IMG/VR virus record: IMGVR_UViG_3300021090_000060
Location: 1-40,149 of that record
Length of the DNA: 40,149 nt
Source: a virus
Reading direction: 5' to 3' (one strand)
The translations under genes were made by a program, and so were the position numbers. Numbering within the stretch: the stretch's first letter is position 1; the number at the start of each line of letters is the position of its first letter. Positions 25,389-32,124 of this stretch are shown in pieces. Under the pieces are notes generated by a model. That model made no database searches and was not told the origin of the DNA. It saw only the letters and a list, made by a program, of their open reading frames with translations.

Positions 25389-25420
25389 TTGACAAATATG
25401 GTCATTTGTGTGCCTAATAG
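25389..25420 (+). promoter_or_regulatory. Promoter with operator-like inverted repeat before the cargo operon
   Basis: A perfect -35 hexamer TTGACA (25389-25394) overlaps an inverted repeat, ACAAAT (25392-25397), six bases, ATTTGT (25404-25409). A TAATAG -10 candidate lies at 25415-25420; the 20-base spacing is longer than ideal. The start codon of the ribbon-helix-helix gene follows within 5 bases, so the transcript may be nearly leaderless. Placement of the repeat over the promoter suggests autorepression by that regulator. Confidence 0.5.
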
Positions 25421-25424
25421 GGGC

Positions 25425-25580
25425 ATGAAGCGCACACACGTTTTCTTGCCGGAACCTTTGCTAAAAGAACTTAGGGCCCTCGCAAAGCGTACCGACATCT
25501 CCGTTGCAGAACACATGCGGCGAGCAATCGAGGAATACCTGAAGTGCCGCCGCGAAAACCATGAAAGGAACCGCACATGA
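25425..25580 (+). CDS. Ribbon-helix-helix (Arc/CopG-like) regulator
   Basis: 51 residues from ATG 25425; the longer open frame is shadow. The chain is a single ribbon-helix-helix domain: a short N-terminal strand (Lys-Arg-Thr-His-Val-Phe-Leu), helix A (PLLKELRALAKRTD), and helix B (ISVAEHMRRAIEEYLKC) with the usual Ser-Val-Ala-Glu-His turn, then a basic tail. Proteins of this type dimerise and insert the strand into the DNA major groove. The inverted repeat in the promoter directly upstream is the likely operator. The stop overlaps the start of the beta-barrel gene (ATGA), so both form a two-gene unit on the strand opposite to all surrounding virion genes. Confidence 0.8.
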   Translation: MKRTHVFLPEPLLKELRALAKRTDISVAEHMRRAIEEYLKCRRENHERNRT

Positions 25581-26188
25581 AACGCACCCTGCTGGTTGTA
25601 GTACTCGCGACAGCTTTTTCGGCTCACGCGGGGCCGTATATTTCCACCGGACTCTCCAACAATTCGGCTGGTGACTCGGCCATGGCGGCAGAGATCGCGG
25701 TGGGTTACACCTTCGGCAAGTTCTCGCTCGAAGCCGGGACGTTTGCGGTCGGGACCATCAAGAAAGAGGAAGCTGGCTTTGTCGGCACGCTCACGTCCGG
25801 CCGGACGCAGGCGAAGTGGGACTTGGGCGGCTTTCGCCTCACGGGCAAATTGGCGTTCCAGATCAACGACCGCTGGTCCGCGTTCGGGACTGCGAGCGCC
25901 TACCGCATCCAGTACGGCTACAATACCGCGGTGGACACCTTCATATACGACTCCGACCCGCTTGGCGATCCTGCGGGCAATATCATCGACGCCAAGCACA
26001 CAGGTACGTCGTCTACCGTTCGCGAGTGGACTCCGGCCATTGGGATCGGGATGGAGTTCTCCCCCAAGGCGTGTTGCAGTGTGTACGCCACGCTCGAGCG
26101 AATCAGGCTGAAGTCCGGGGCGTTCGGCTCGGGAAACGACCTGCCGAGCATGACCTCCGGTCACATCGGCTTCAAGTTCACCTTTTAG
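25577..26188 (+). CDS. Secreted outer-membrane beta-barrel protein (phage cargo)
   Basis: 203 residues with a signal peptide (Met-Lys-Arg-Thr, hydrophobic core LLVVVLATAFSA, Ala-His-Ala cleavage near 18). The mature part alternates hydrophobic and polar residues in about eight strands with Gly/Aromatic ends (AAEIAVGYTFGKFSLEAGTF, FRLTGKLAFQIN, WSAFGTASAYRIQYGY, WTPAIGIGMEFSP, CCSVYATLERIRLKS) and ends in Phe-Lys-Phe-Thr-Phe, the C-terminal aromatic signal for barrel insertion. The Pro-x-Ile-Gly-Ile-Gly-Met-Glu and Gly-x-Ile-Gly-Phe-Lys-Phe segments resemble OmpA/OmpW-like small porins. A secreted barrel inside a virion cluster is typical of lysogenic-conversion or superinfection-exclusion cargo (moron). 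Confidence 0.75.
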   Translation: MKRTLLVVVLATAFSAHAGPYISTGLSNNSAGDSAMAAEIAVGYTFGKFSLEAGTFAVGTIKKEEAGFVGTLTSGRTQAKWDLGGFRLTGKLAFQINDRWSAFGTASAYRIQYGYNTAVDTFIYDSDPLGDPAGNIIDAKHTGTSSTVREWTPAIGIGMEFSPKACCSVYATLERIRLKSGAFGSGNDLPSMTSGHIGFKFTF

Positions 26189-26212
26189 GTGCATGCGCAG
26201 CATTGCCTAGTG

Positions 26213-26230
26213 GCGGTTCGCTTTAACCGC
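26213..26230. terminator. Weak hairpin after the cargo operon
   Basis: GCGGTT (26213-26218) and AACCGC (26225-26230) form a 6-base stem around a 6-base loop, 25 bases past the beta-barrel stop. No convincing T-run follows on either strand. It also contains the stop codon of the minus-strand adhesin gene, so it may lie between two convergent transcripts. Its function as terminator is uncertain. Confidence 0.3.
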
Positions 26231-26984
26231 TTCTAGTTCCGGTGATCGTTCCCACGACGACGAAGTTGATCTTCGAATCGCCGAGAGTTGCCGCACCAGC
26301 TGCGGCGCCGGCATTGTACGGAGCCCCATTGGCGAGGCCAGTACCACCGGTGGCTCCGAAATCGCCGCCGCCACCACCAGTATCGTTTTGTGCAGATCCG
26401 CCTAGCCCACCGGCACCAGGCACGGCCGAAGTACCGGAGCCTCCTGGCGACCCCGGAAAATTGTTGGAACTGCCACTCGCAGGCCCGCCTGGCCCGCCTG
26501 CAGTGGTCGCTTTCCCTCTTCCGCTGCCGCCGCCACCACCGCCCCAGGAACTAGCGCTCGGCACACAACCGGCTCCACCAAAGCCACCGCCGCCGCCACC
26601 ACCAGCGATGGTGCCGTTGTTCGTGAATTTCACCATGCCGGCAGCAGGCAGCCCGGTCGCGTCGATCGCCGGGCCGCCAGCCGTAGGACTGACGCCCGCG
26701 ATCGGTGTGCAGACACTCGCACCTTCGCCAGTGCCACCTTGGCCACCCTTGCCCATGATGGTGCCGTTGCAGATCACCTCGATCTTCGCGCCGATGTGCC
26801 ATCCGCTGCCAAAAATAAAACCGGCGGTCGAGGTACTCGTACTGCCGATCTCTGCACCGGACGCGATTTTCACAACTACGCGCACCGGGCCGCTTGGCGA
26901 TCCTGCGGCCGTGAAGACGTTGTAATCGTCCACCAAACTCACGTTGAGCACGAGGCGAGGAAAGAGCGGCGCGGGCATGAACAT
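26223..26984 (-). CDS. Glycine-rich tail adhesin-like protein
   Basis: 253 residues from ATG 26984, overlapping the micro-ORF stop (TGATG); the frame is open to 27029. The N-terminal 100 residues are beta-rich and resemble a fibre-attachment domain (LVLNVSLVDDYNV, GPVRVVVKIASGAEI, IGAKIEVICNGTIMGKGGQGG). Two Asn-Gly-Thr-Ile elements introduce glycine runs. The C-terminal half holds several runs of four to seven Gly separated by variable short loops (SASSW, KATTAGG, SSNNFPG, AQNDTGG). Such interleaved Gly-rich motifs occur in receptor-binding tail-tip adhesins like those of T4-type phages, where Gly strands pack into a polyglycine sandwich and the loops contact the receptor. It lies just downstream of the tail fibre. 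Confidence 0.6.
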   Translation of the reverse strand: MFMPAPLFPRLVLNVSLVDDYNVFTAAGSPSGPVRVVVKIASGAEIGSTSTSTAGFIFGSGWHIGAKIEVICNGTIMGKGGQGGTGEGASVCTPIAGVSPTAGGPAIDATGLPAAGMVKFTNNGTIAGGGGGGGFGGAGCVPSASSWGGGGGGSGRGKATTAGGPGGPASGSSNNFPGSPGGSGTSAVPGAGGLGGSAQNDTGGGGGDFGATGGTGLANGAPYNAGAAAGAATLGDSKINFVVVGTITGTRSG

Positions 26985-27091
26985 CAGTGTCTCCAAGTCT
27001 GCACGAAGAACCCGCGTTGCTTGAACCACGAGCGCGGCATGACCACGCTACGCGGCGGCGTCCAGAGCTTGCGGTCGGGCTTCAGGATCAT
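26984..27091 (-). CDS. Micro-ORF between fibre and adhesin, unknown
   Basis: 35 residues starting in an ATGA overlap with the tail-fibre stop and ending in a TGATG overlap with the adhesin start. It is basic, with four Trp/Phe-rich spots (KLWTPPRSVV, SWFKQRGFFVQTW). The double overlap makes translation likely, either as a real small protein or as a ribosome relay to the adhesin gene. No family is recognised. Confidence 0.5.
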   Translation of the reverse strand: MILKPDRKLWTPPRSVVMPRSWFKQRGFFVQTWRH

Positions 27092-28368
27092 TGGAGGGCC
27101 GTCACCGAAAGCAGAGATCCTGCGTTGCCGATGCTGATGTGACACCGAAACTTCTGAGCGTTCGTCGTCGTGAAGGCATCCCCGGTGACGAAGGTGAAGC
27201 CGCTCGTAGTGATCGCACCAGCCGAGGCATCGTTCGTGATGTCCACCAGGATGCTGCCGGCGTTCGCGCTCGGCGCCAGCGTGTGCGCGCCGCCGTTCGT
27301 GTAGTGCTGCAACGGCCGGTCGCCGGGGTCCGGCGTCACGGTGCCGCTCGAGATCGTGCCGAGGGACTTCGAGGTTACGATGACGCCGCCGGTCAACGCT
27401 TGGTCCTCGATATTCAGCGAGGCCACGGTAGCGCTCGACGCCGGGCCGGTCATCGTCACGCCGTTCGGGATGGTCAGCGTCCCCGTGGACGTGGTGACGG
27501 TCAGGCCGTTGATGCTGGTCGCCGTGGCAACGCCCAGGGCTGGCGTGGTCAGCGTGGGGCTGGTCGCCAGCACCAGGCTGCCGGTGCCCGTCTGGTTCGT
27601 CGTGGTGAGGGCAGTACCACCACCAAGGGCAAGCGACGTGCCGGTAGCCGCACCGAGTACAGGCGTCACCAAGGTCGGTGAGGTCGCGCGCACCGGCGCT
27701 CCAGAGCCCGTGGCTGTCGTCCACGCAGGCAGCGCAGCGGCTCCTCCGCCCACCAGAATCTCCGTGGTCGCGCCGGCGGCCAAGGTCTGGTGCGCGCCAG
27801 TCGCCGTGGTGCCAGCGGCCAGAAGGCCGTAAGCCGTGGTGCTAGTGGATCTCCCTGTGCCGCCATCCGCTACCGTAAGATCGGTGATCCCGGTGATGGT
27901 GCCGGAGGTAATCGTCGCCGCGCCGCCAACGGTGAGTGCGCCTCCCACGGTGAGGGCTGAGAGGTAGTCGATCGCCTCCACGACGTTCGTGCCGTCGCAG
28001 ATCAGGACCGTGCTCTTGCCGTTCGGGATTTCAATGCCGGTCCCGGCCGAGGTCTTGAGCGTGGTCGCAAAACCGCCCGTGGTCGCGTTCTTGGCGAAGT
28101 AGAGCTTGCTCGCCGTGGGAACCACCGTGTTGCGCGCCGCGGTGAGCGCCCCACCGATGTTCAGCATCATGTTGCGCGCTTCGTCGGTCGTGGCGTTCGC
28201 CGTGGTGAGCGTGTAGGCCGCCGCGTTGTCGTGCGTGATCGACGCACGGCCTGCAATGGCGTCCTCGATCATCTCGAGGTCTGCGGAGAGCAGCGTGCCC
28301 CAGGAAGAACTGTTCGCACCCACTTCCTGCTGGCGGAGGCGCAAAATATTCGTGAATGAGTCACTCAT
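27088..28368 (-). CDS. Tail fibre protein
   Basis: 426 residues from ATG 28368 (TGATG overlap with the adaptor). The N-terminus (SFTNILRLRQQEVGANSSSWGTLL) followed by LEMIEDAIAG is the start of many podoviral fibre proteins and probably attaches to the tail. From about residue 150 it becomes a Thr/Gly/Ala-rich repetitive beta region, with recurring Ser-Pro-Thr-Leu-x-Thr-Pro-x-Leu-Gly and Thr-Gly-x-Gly-Ser motifs, as in trimeric fibre shafts. The C-terminal 80 residues (GDRPLQHYTNGGAHTLAPSANAG...) are a less repetitive tip. Together with the glycine-rich protein downstream it should form the host-recognition apparatus. Confidence 0.8.
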   Translation of the reverse strand: MSDSFTNILRLRQQEVGANSSSWGTLLSADLEMIEDAIAGRASITHDNAAAYTLTTANATTDEARNMMLNIGGALTAARNTVVPTASKLYFAKNATTGGFATTLKTSAGTGIEIPNGKSTVLICDGTNVVEAIDYLSALTVGGALTVGGAATITSGTITGITDLTVADGGTGRSTSTTAYGLLAAGTTATGAHQTLAAGATTEILVGGGAAALPAWTTATGSGAPVRATSPTLVTPVLGAATGTSLALGGGTALTTTNQTGTGSLVLATSPTLTTPALGVATATSINGLTVTTSTGTLTIPNGVTMTGPASSATVASLNIEDQALTGGVIVTSKSLGTISSGTVTPDPGDRPLQHYTNGGAHTLAPSANAGSILVDITNDASAGAITTSGFTFVTGDAFTTTNAQKFRCHISIGNAGSLLSVTALQ

Positions 28369-28979
28369 CAATGCTCTCCAGGCAGCAAGTCTTTCAAGGT
28401 GGCCCGCGCTGAAGCCAGCAGGGCCGCATACTCCGTTTTCCAGAGGGGCACGCGCTCATCGGCCAGGTTATACTTCTCCACCGAAATCAGGCAGGCGTGC
28501 AGCAGAACGTCGCCCACGTTGTTCGAGAGCCACGTCCCTGTGGTATCCGCCACCAAACTCGCCGGGCGCTTCGTGAACAAGGCCTCTGCAGTCACGGACA
28601 GGTTCGGGTTCGGTGAGATGAGATACGTCGTCGTCGAGTAGTCGTCGGCGAAGTACTTCGGCGCCGCCTGCGTGGTGTTTGGCGCGTAGGCGTTGCAGAA
28701 TTCCTGCGTGCGTTTTCTCAAGAAGTACCTGACGGCGGCACTCACGTAGTACAACTCGCGCGTGACAATGGCCCCAGTGGGCTTGGTGGCCGTCTGCGTT
28801 CCAGCCGTGACGGTCACGTTTCCACGGTCATCGAAGATCGTGAGCGGGAGATCCTTCAGCACGCGGTCCTCGCCGAGTTGGATCAACATGCTCAGGTTGT
28901 CGGAGAGCGGTGTGCCTTCATCGACGACGTGATCTTGGAGCGCAGCCTTCAGAGTAGCGAGCGTGAACGAGCTGGCCAT
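28368..28979 (-). CDS. Adaptor protein, SU10-type neck component
   Basis: 203 residues. A helical N-terminus (FTLATLKAALQDHVVDEG) is followed by Gln-Leu-Gly-Glu-Asp-Arg-Val, a beta section (GNVTVTAGTQTATKPTGAIV), and a C-terminal helical part with the diagnostic Trp-Leu-Ser-Asn-Asn-x-x-Asp-Val-Leu-Leu-x-Ala-Cys-Leu-Ile block and ADERVPLWKTEYAALLA. This pattern is common in phage head-tail adaptors placed under the portal. It overlaps the fibre start (TGATG) and abuts the lectin-like gene upstream. Confidence 0.7.
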   Translation of the reverse strand: MASSFTLATLKAALQDHVVDEGTPLSDNLSMLIQLGEDRVLKDLPLTIFDDRGNVTVTAGTQTATKPTGAIVTRELYYVSAAVRYFLRKRTQEFCNAYAPNTTQAAPKYFADDYSTTTYLISPNPNLSVTAEALFTKRPASLVADTTGTWLSNNVGDVLLHACLISVEKYNLADERVPLWKTEYAALLASARATLKDLLPGEH

Positions 28980-30121
28980 TACGTTGCGCCTCCGAAGCTG
29001 TTGGTGAATCCCATGGCCTCGGCCAGGGTGTCTGGTACGGTGACGGTGTACTCGGTGGTGGCATTGGGTATGCCAGCTATCAACTCAGCGGCCGGGCTAC
29101 CGCTCTGGTTGATCGTCCAGACTTCGCCAGTCGAAGACGTGAATGAGGTATCTGACGTGCCTCGGTCATTGTTCGGATCGAACTTGGCGACTACGGTGCC
29201 GTCGATGCCGTTGCGGAGTTCGGCGTAGTAGACCTTGCCACTAAACGCACGAGAGTCATACTCCCAGGCCCAGACTCGCAACGCGGCAGTGCTATCGAAA
29301 ATTGAGCCTGCAAAACCGAACATTTGGTCTGTGCCAAGTTGTGTCCAAGTTACTCCGTCCTCACTTGTATAAAACTTCAGCTCAGTAGCACTCCGAGTCA
29401 CCCGGACCCAGTGTGGCGACCCATTCACGAAGCCTGTGGGAACGCTACTACTAAGCACACTTTGGGTAGACCCATCAACTGAGCCATGAAAGGACAATAG
29501 CCCTGGTCCATCAGAACTTACCGTAAGCGCATATGCCCACTGTCCTTGGGCGCCATATTTGCCTACTAGCACATTGGACAGGCTTCCTGGCGTCCAGTCA
29601 TCCATCGCCACTTTCACCCTGATATCGATATCCCCCGTGATCGACACTGCCGCGCTATCCGGCGTGCTGGCGTAGTTGCCGGAAGTGCCGGACAGACTCA
29701 GATACCCGGCGTTCCAGGTTGCGACTTGAGCCACCTTCGTCGATCCGTTGTAGCCCAAGATCGTCCGCGACTGCTCGCTTCCAGCCCCTCCGGTCAGCGC
29801 CAGCGTGCCGTTGATGTAGTCGCTCGCCACGCTCGAAGCATTCGTCGCCAGCGTGAGCGAGTTCGCGCTTCCAGCCTGCGCCGTGCCGCTGTGGTCAACC
29901 GCAGTACCGGGCGAGTCGTCGTCCCGATCCGGTCTCGGGTTCTTCAGCGCGATGCCCTCGTCCAGTCTCACGGGCTTCTCTGCTGGATGCGGTTCGTCCC
30001 TGCAACTCGGATGCACGCGCAACTTCGGGTTGTAGCCGTCGTGGACGAGCAGGCGGTAGGGGTACTGCATACCGCACGCATCGCAGTACGAAAGTGCATT
30101 TTTTCCGCTAGCGAATTTCAA
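28979..30121 (-). CDS. Zinc-ribbon/lectin-like (LamG-type) virion protein
   Basis: 380 residues from TTG 30121, chosen because GAGG lies 7 bases before it and it forms a TTGA overlap with the GIY-YIG stop. The N-terminal 45 residues carry Cys-Asp-Ala-Cys-Gly and His-Pro-Ser-Cys, a zinc ribbon found as a separate small protein in many phages. An acidic linker follows, then a Gly/Ser/Thr segment (SANSLTLATNASSVASDY) and a beta-sandwich region (about 140-340; DIDIRVKVAMDDW, WAYALTVSSDGPGLLSFHGS, HWVRVTRSATELKFYTSEDGVTW) with the strand pattern of concanavalin A/LamG lectins. It probably decorates the virion and may bind sugars. The zinc ribbon plus lectin arrangement looks like a gene fusion. 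Confidence 0.65.
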   Translation of the reverse strand: MKFASGKNALSYCDACGMQYPYRLLVHDGYNPKLRVHPSCRDEPHPAEKPVRLDEGIALKNPRPDRDDDSPGTAVDHSGTAQAGSANSLTLATNASSVASDYINGTLALTGGAGSEQSRTILGYNGSTKVAQVATWNAGYLSLSGTSGNYASTPDSAAVSITGDIDIRVKVAMDDWTPGSLSNVLVGKYGAQGQWAYALTVSSDGPGLLSFHGSVDGSTQSVLSSSVPTGFVNGSPHWVRVTRSATELKFYTSEDGVTWTQLGTDQMFGFAGSIFDSTAALRVWAWEYDSRAFSGKVYYAELRNGIDGTVVAKFDPNNDRGTSDTSFTSSTGEVWTINQSGSPAAELIAGIPNATTEYTVTVPDTLAEAMGFTNSFGGAT

Positions 30122-30759
30122 GCTGCTACCTCATGCGCGTGTTGCGGGTAACGACGCGCATACTCTCCGCGCCAACCGTCTCCGTAGTTGCGCTTCATGT
30201 TCGAGATGCGCGCGGCGCGGCGCCGGTTCTCTGTCTGCGCAGGCGTGCAGCGGTAGCCCTTGCTGTAGGCGTTGCCTTTACGAGCCGCGACTGCGCGCTC
30301 GCGGTAGATGGGATTTGCCCACAGTGCGCGTGCTGCCTCCGATCTCTGCGCGCTGGAAATGGGCACGGAACGTTGCGCGGCAATCATTTTGCTGCGGTGT
30401 TTTTGCCATTTGAGTTTCGACGCTGCACCCACCTTGCGCCTTGTCTCGTCGGTATGCACCATTCCCAAACTGCTGTGGCCACTGGCGCACTTTGTGACGT
30501 TGTAGGTGTATTTGCCGGTATCGAGGTAGCGTTGCTCAGCCTCTCTGTTTCTCGCCGGCTCCACGCATTCGAGCATCATGAATGTGAACGCGCCCTGACC
30601 GTACTCGCGCCACGCTTTCATCAGAGGCTTGCAGTGGTGCCCGCCTGAATGCAGCGACCCGCGGTGCCTGTTCCATCGCTTCGTGATGTTGTGCGAGGCC
30701 CCGACGTACATCTCCCCTGTGACGCGGTTCAGGATGACGTAGACGCCGCTCAAGCGCAT
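30118..30759 (-). CDS. GIY-YIG homing endonuclease with NUMOD3-type repeats
   Basis: 213 residues. The catalytic domain spans about 1-90: Gly-Val-Tyr (5-7) and Tyr-Val-Gly (18-20) stand for the GIY and YIG motifs, with Arg28 and Glu74 (in EAEQRYLD) as the expected catalytic residues. DNA-binding motifs follow: Ser-Ser-Leu-Gly-Met-x-His-Thr-Asp-Glu-Thr-Arg-Arg-Lys-Val near 96-110 fits NUMOD3, and further Arg/Ala-rich repeats extend to the end. The enzyme should make a site-specific cut that drives its own spread between phages. The gene lies between an adaptor and the lectin-like gene with overlaps at both ends (TGATG and TTGA), preserving translational coupling. Confidence 0.85.
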   Translation of the reverse strand: MRLSGVYVILNRVTGEMYVGASHNITKRWNRHRGSLHSGGHHCKPLMKAWREYGQGAFTFMMLECVEPARNREAEQRYLDTGKYTYNVTKCASGHSSLGMVHTDETRRKVGAASKLKWQKHRSKMIAAQRSVPISSAQRSEAARALWANPIYRERAVAARKGNAYSKGYRCTPAQTENRRRAARISNMKRNYGDGWRGEYARRYPQHAHEVAA

Positions 30760-31415
30760 CAGTACGTACCTATCCCGAAAGACGTATCGCTTCTCTCTCT
30801 GTCCTCGCCTTTGGCGAGCTTGAAGGCGCGCTCGGCCTTCAGTTCAAGCTTGTCCTGCCGATCTGCAGCCCACTTCTCGGCAAGGCGGGCAGCAAGACCG
30901 CCAGCAAGCGCGTCCCACCACAGGAACGGCACGTCGGGCGTCTCCTGCCCAGCAGTCGCCGTTTGGATCTGCCGCACGCGGTAAGCACGAAGCACGTCGG
31001 TCGAGTTCTCCGGCACCTGCCAGAGCTTGTACGAGCCAGCCTTGCGGTCATACCAGATGCCGCTCGGCAGCCCCTCGGCGGTCTTGTCGGGGATCATGTG
31101 GTACTGGTCCCGCGTCATGTGGTGCACGGCCGTGTCAACGTCGCTGCGACGGATCACGGCCTCGAGGATGGCCAAGGTTCCGGTGGGCGCCGCGTAGTCC
31201 CCATCGCTCACGGTGAGCGTCTGGGTAAACTCCTCGACCGTGAATAGATGCACGCCGCGGTTGCCCCACTCGACGAACATCAGGTTGATCGAGCGCAGGG
31301 CGGACGTGAAGTGCTGGCGCGTGAGCTTGGCGGGATCCTTCTGGATTTTCTCGAAGGCTTCCTCGACCACGTCACCGTAATCTGGCGCGAAGTTGTATAG
31401 ACCTGATGTGCTCAT
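30759..31415 (-). CDS. Phage head-tail adaptor/completion protein
   Basis: 218 residues. The start (SGLYNFAPDYGDVVEEAFEKIQ) and the block LRSINLMFVEWGNRGVHLFTVEE are strongly conserved in neck adaptor proteins of podovirus-like phages, followed by SDGDYAAPTGTLAILEAVIRR and the Tyr-x-x-Ile-Pro-Asp-Lys-x-x-x-Gly-x-Pro segment near 115. The C-terminal helices (WDALAGGLAARLAEKWAAD, LKAERAFKLAKGEDRERSD) complete the fold. It should sit at the portal-tail junction beside the second adaptor encoded downstream. Start overlaps the NUMOD gene stop by 4 bases (ATGA). Confidence 0.7.
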   Translation of the reverse strand: MSTSGLYNFAPDYGDVVEEAFEKIQKDPAKLTRQHFTSALRSINLMFVEWGNRGVHLFTVEEFTQTLTVSDGDYAAPTGTLAILEAVIRRSDVDTAVHHMTRDQYHMIPDKTAEGLPSGIWYDRKAGSYKLWQVPENSTDVLRAYRVRQIQTATAGQETPDVPFLWWDALAGGLAARLAEKWAADRQDKLELKAERAFKLAKGEDRERSDTSFGIGTY

Positions 31416-32005
31416 GCGTAAACGAACTCCATGCCGCGAATCTGTTTGCGTTGGCCAGCAGCCACCTTTCTAATGCTGGTGATGTGAAAACCTAGATCAA
31501 TAGCTGCCGCTCGACACGACTCATACGAGATGCCCGTCTGCACACACTTGATCGGCTTGCGTCGCTTGGCTGCCGATGCGGCTCCGCTGATCTTCAGTGC
31601 TTCTATGATGTGATCCGGCGGTCTCGGCACACCACGGATCGCTTTTGTTGCATTCGCCTTGGCGGTGGTCGCTGGGTCACGCTTCTTCCCAAGCCAGTAG
31701 CGCGTGGGATTGGCGAGCTTGGCCGCGCGAATTTTCTCCACCGTTCGCGGATCACGCTTCCTTCCCTTCCAGTATCCAACGCGACCCATGAGCTTGCTGC
31801 TAATCAAAGCCAAAGTCTCCGGCGAGTGCCGATACCCCAGAGACCCCTTGTGTGGTCGGTTCTCCGCTTTGCGCATCATGGCGCGCAACTTATTTGCGGC
31901 CCCGATCTTCTCCAACTCCTCGGCGATGACCAGAACGGCCCGGTAGCCGTGCGCGAGAGGCTTGATGGACTCCACGGCCTGTTTCACTTCTGGGCTCATG
32001 CTCAT
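31412..32005 (-). CDS. NUMOD3/NUMOD1 protein lacking a nuclease domain, possible fusion
   Basis: 197 residues. Residues 1-48 (VKQAVESIKPLAHGYRAVLVIAEELEKIG) resemble the helical start of an ordinary phage structural-region protein. From about 50 the character changes: Gly-Tyr-Arg-His-Ser-Pro-Glu-Thr and Gly-Arg-Lys-Arg-Asp-Pro-Arg-Thr-Val-Glu-Lys-Ile are NUMOD3 repeats, and about 150-197 (CVQTGISYESCRAAAIDLGFH...IRKVAAGQRKQIRGMEFVY) is a NUMOD1-type helix-turn-helix module. These parts normally trail a GIY-YIG or HNH nuclease, but no catalytic motif is present. The gene overlaps the micro-ORF upstream by 4 bases (ATGA) and the adaptor downstream likewise. It may be a decayed homing endonuclease joined to the 5' part of a native gene. 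Confidence 0.7.
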   Translation of the reverse strand: MSMSPEVKQAVESIKPLAHGYRAVLVIAEELEKIGAANKLRAMMRKAENRPHKGSLGYRHSPETLALISSKLMGRVGYWKGRKRDPRTVEKIRAAKLANPTRYWLGKKRDPATTAKANATKAIRGVPRPPDHIIEALKISGAASAAKRRKPIKCVQTGISYESCRAAAIDLGFHITSIRKVAAGQRKQIRGMEFVYA

Positions 32006-32097
32006 CTCCTAGCGCGCTTCGCGCATGCGGTGGCGGTGATGTTGGTAGTGCCATCGCCGCCGGTGAGTACGGGTTTGATCGAAGGCGTGAACTCCAT
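32002..32097 (-). CDS. Micro-ORF, unknown
   Basis: 31 residues from ATG 32097, ending in an ATGA overlap with the NUMOD gene; a TTG at 32109 is an alternative start. The first part (TPSIKPVLTGGDGTTNITATA) looks like a beta segment of a virion protein, and the end (CAKRARR) is basic. Without it there would be a gap of about 120 bases between the neighbours, so translation is plausible. Its AGGAGA ribosome site for the next gene lies in its last codons. Confidence 0.4.
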   Translation of the reverse strand: MEFTPSIKPVLTGGDGTTNITATACAKRARR

Positions 32098-32124
32098 GAC
32101 CTGCTTCAAGCCTGCGGACGTGCG

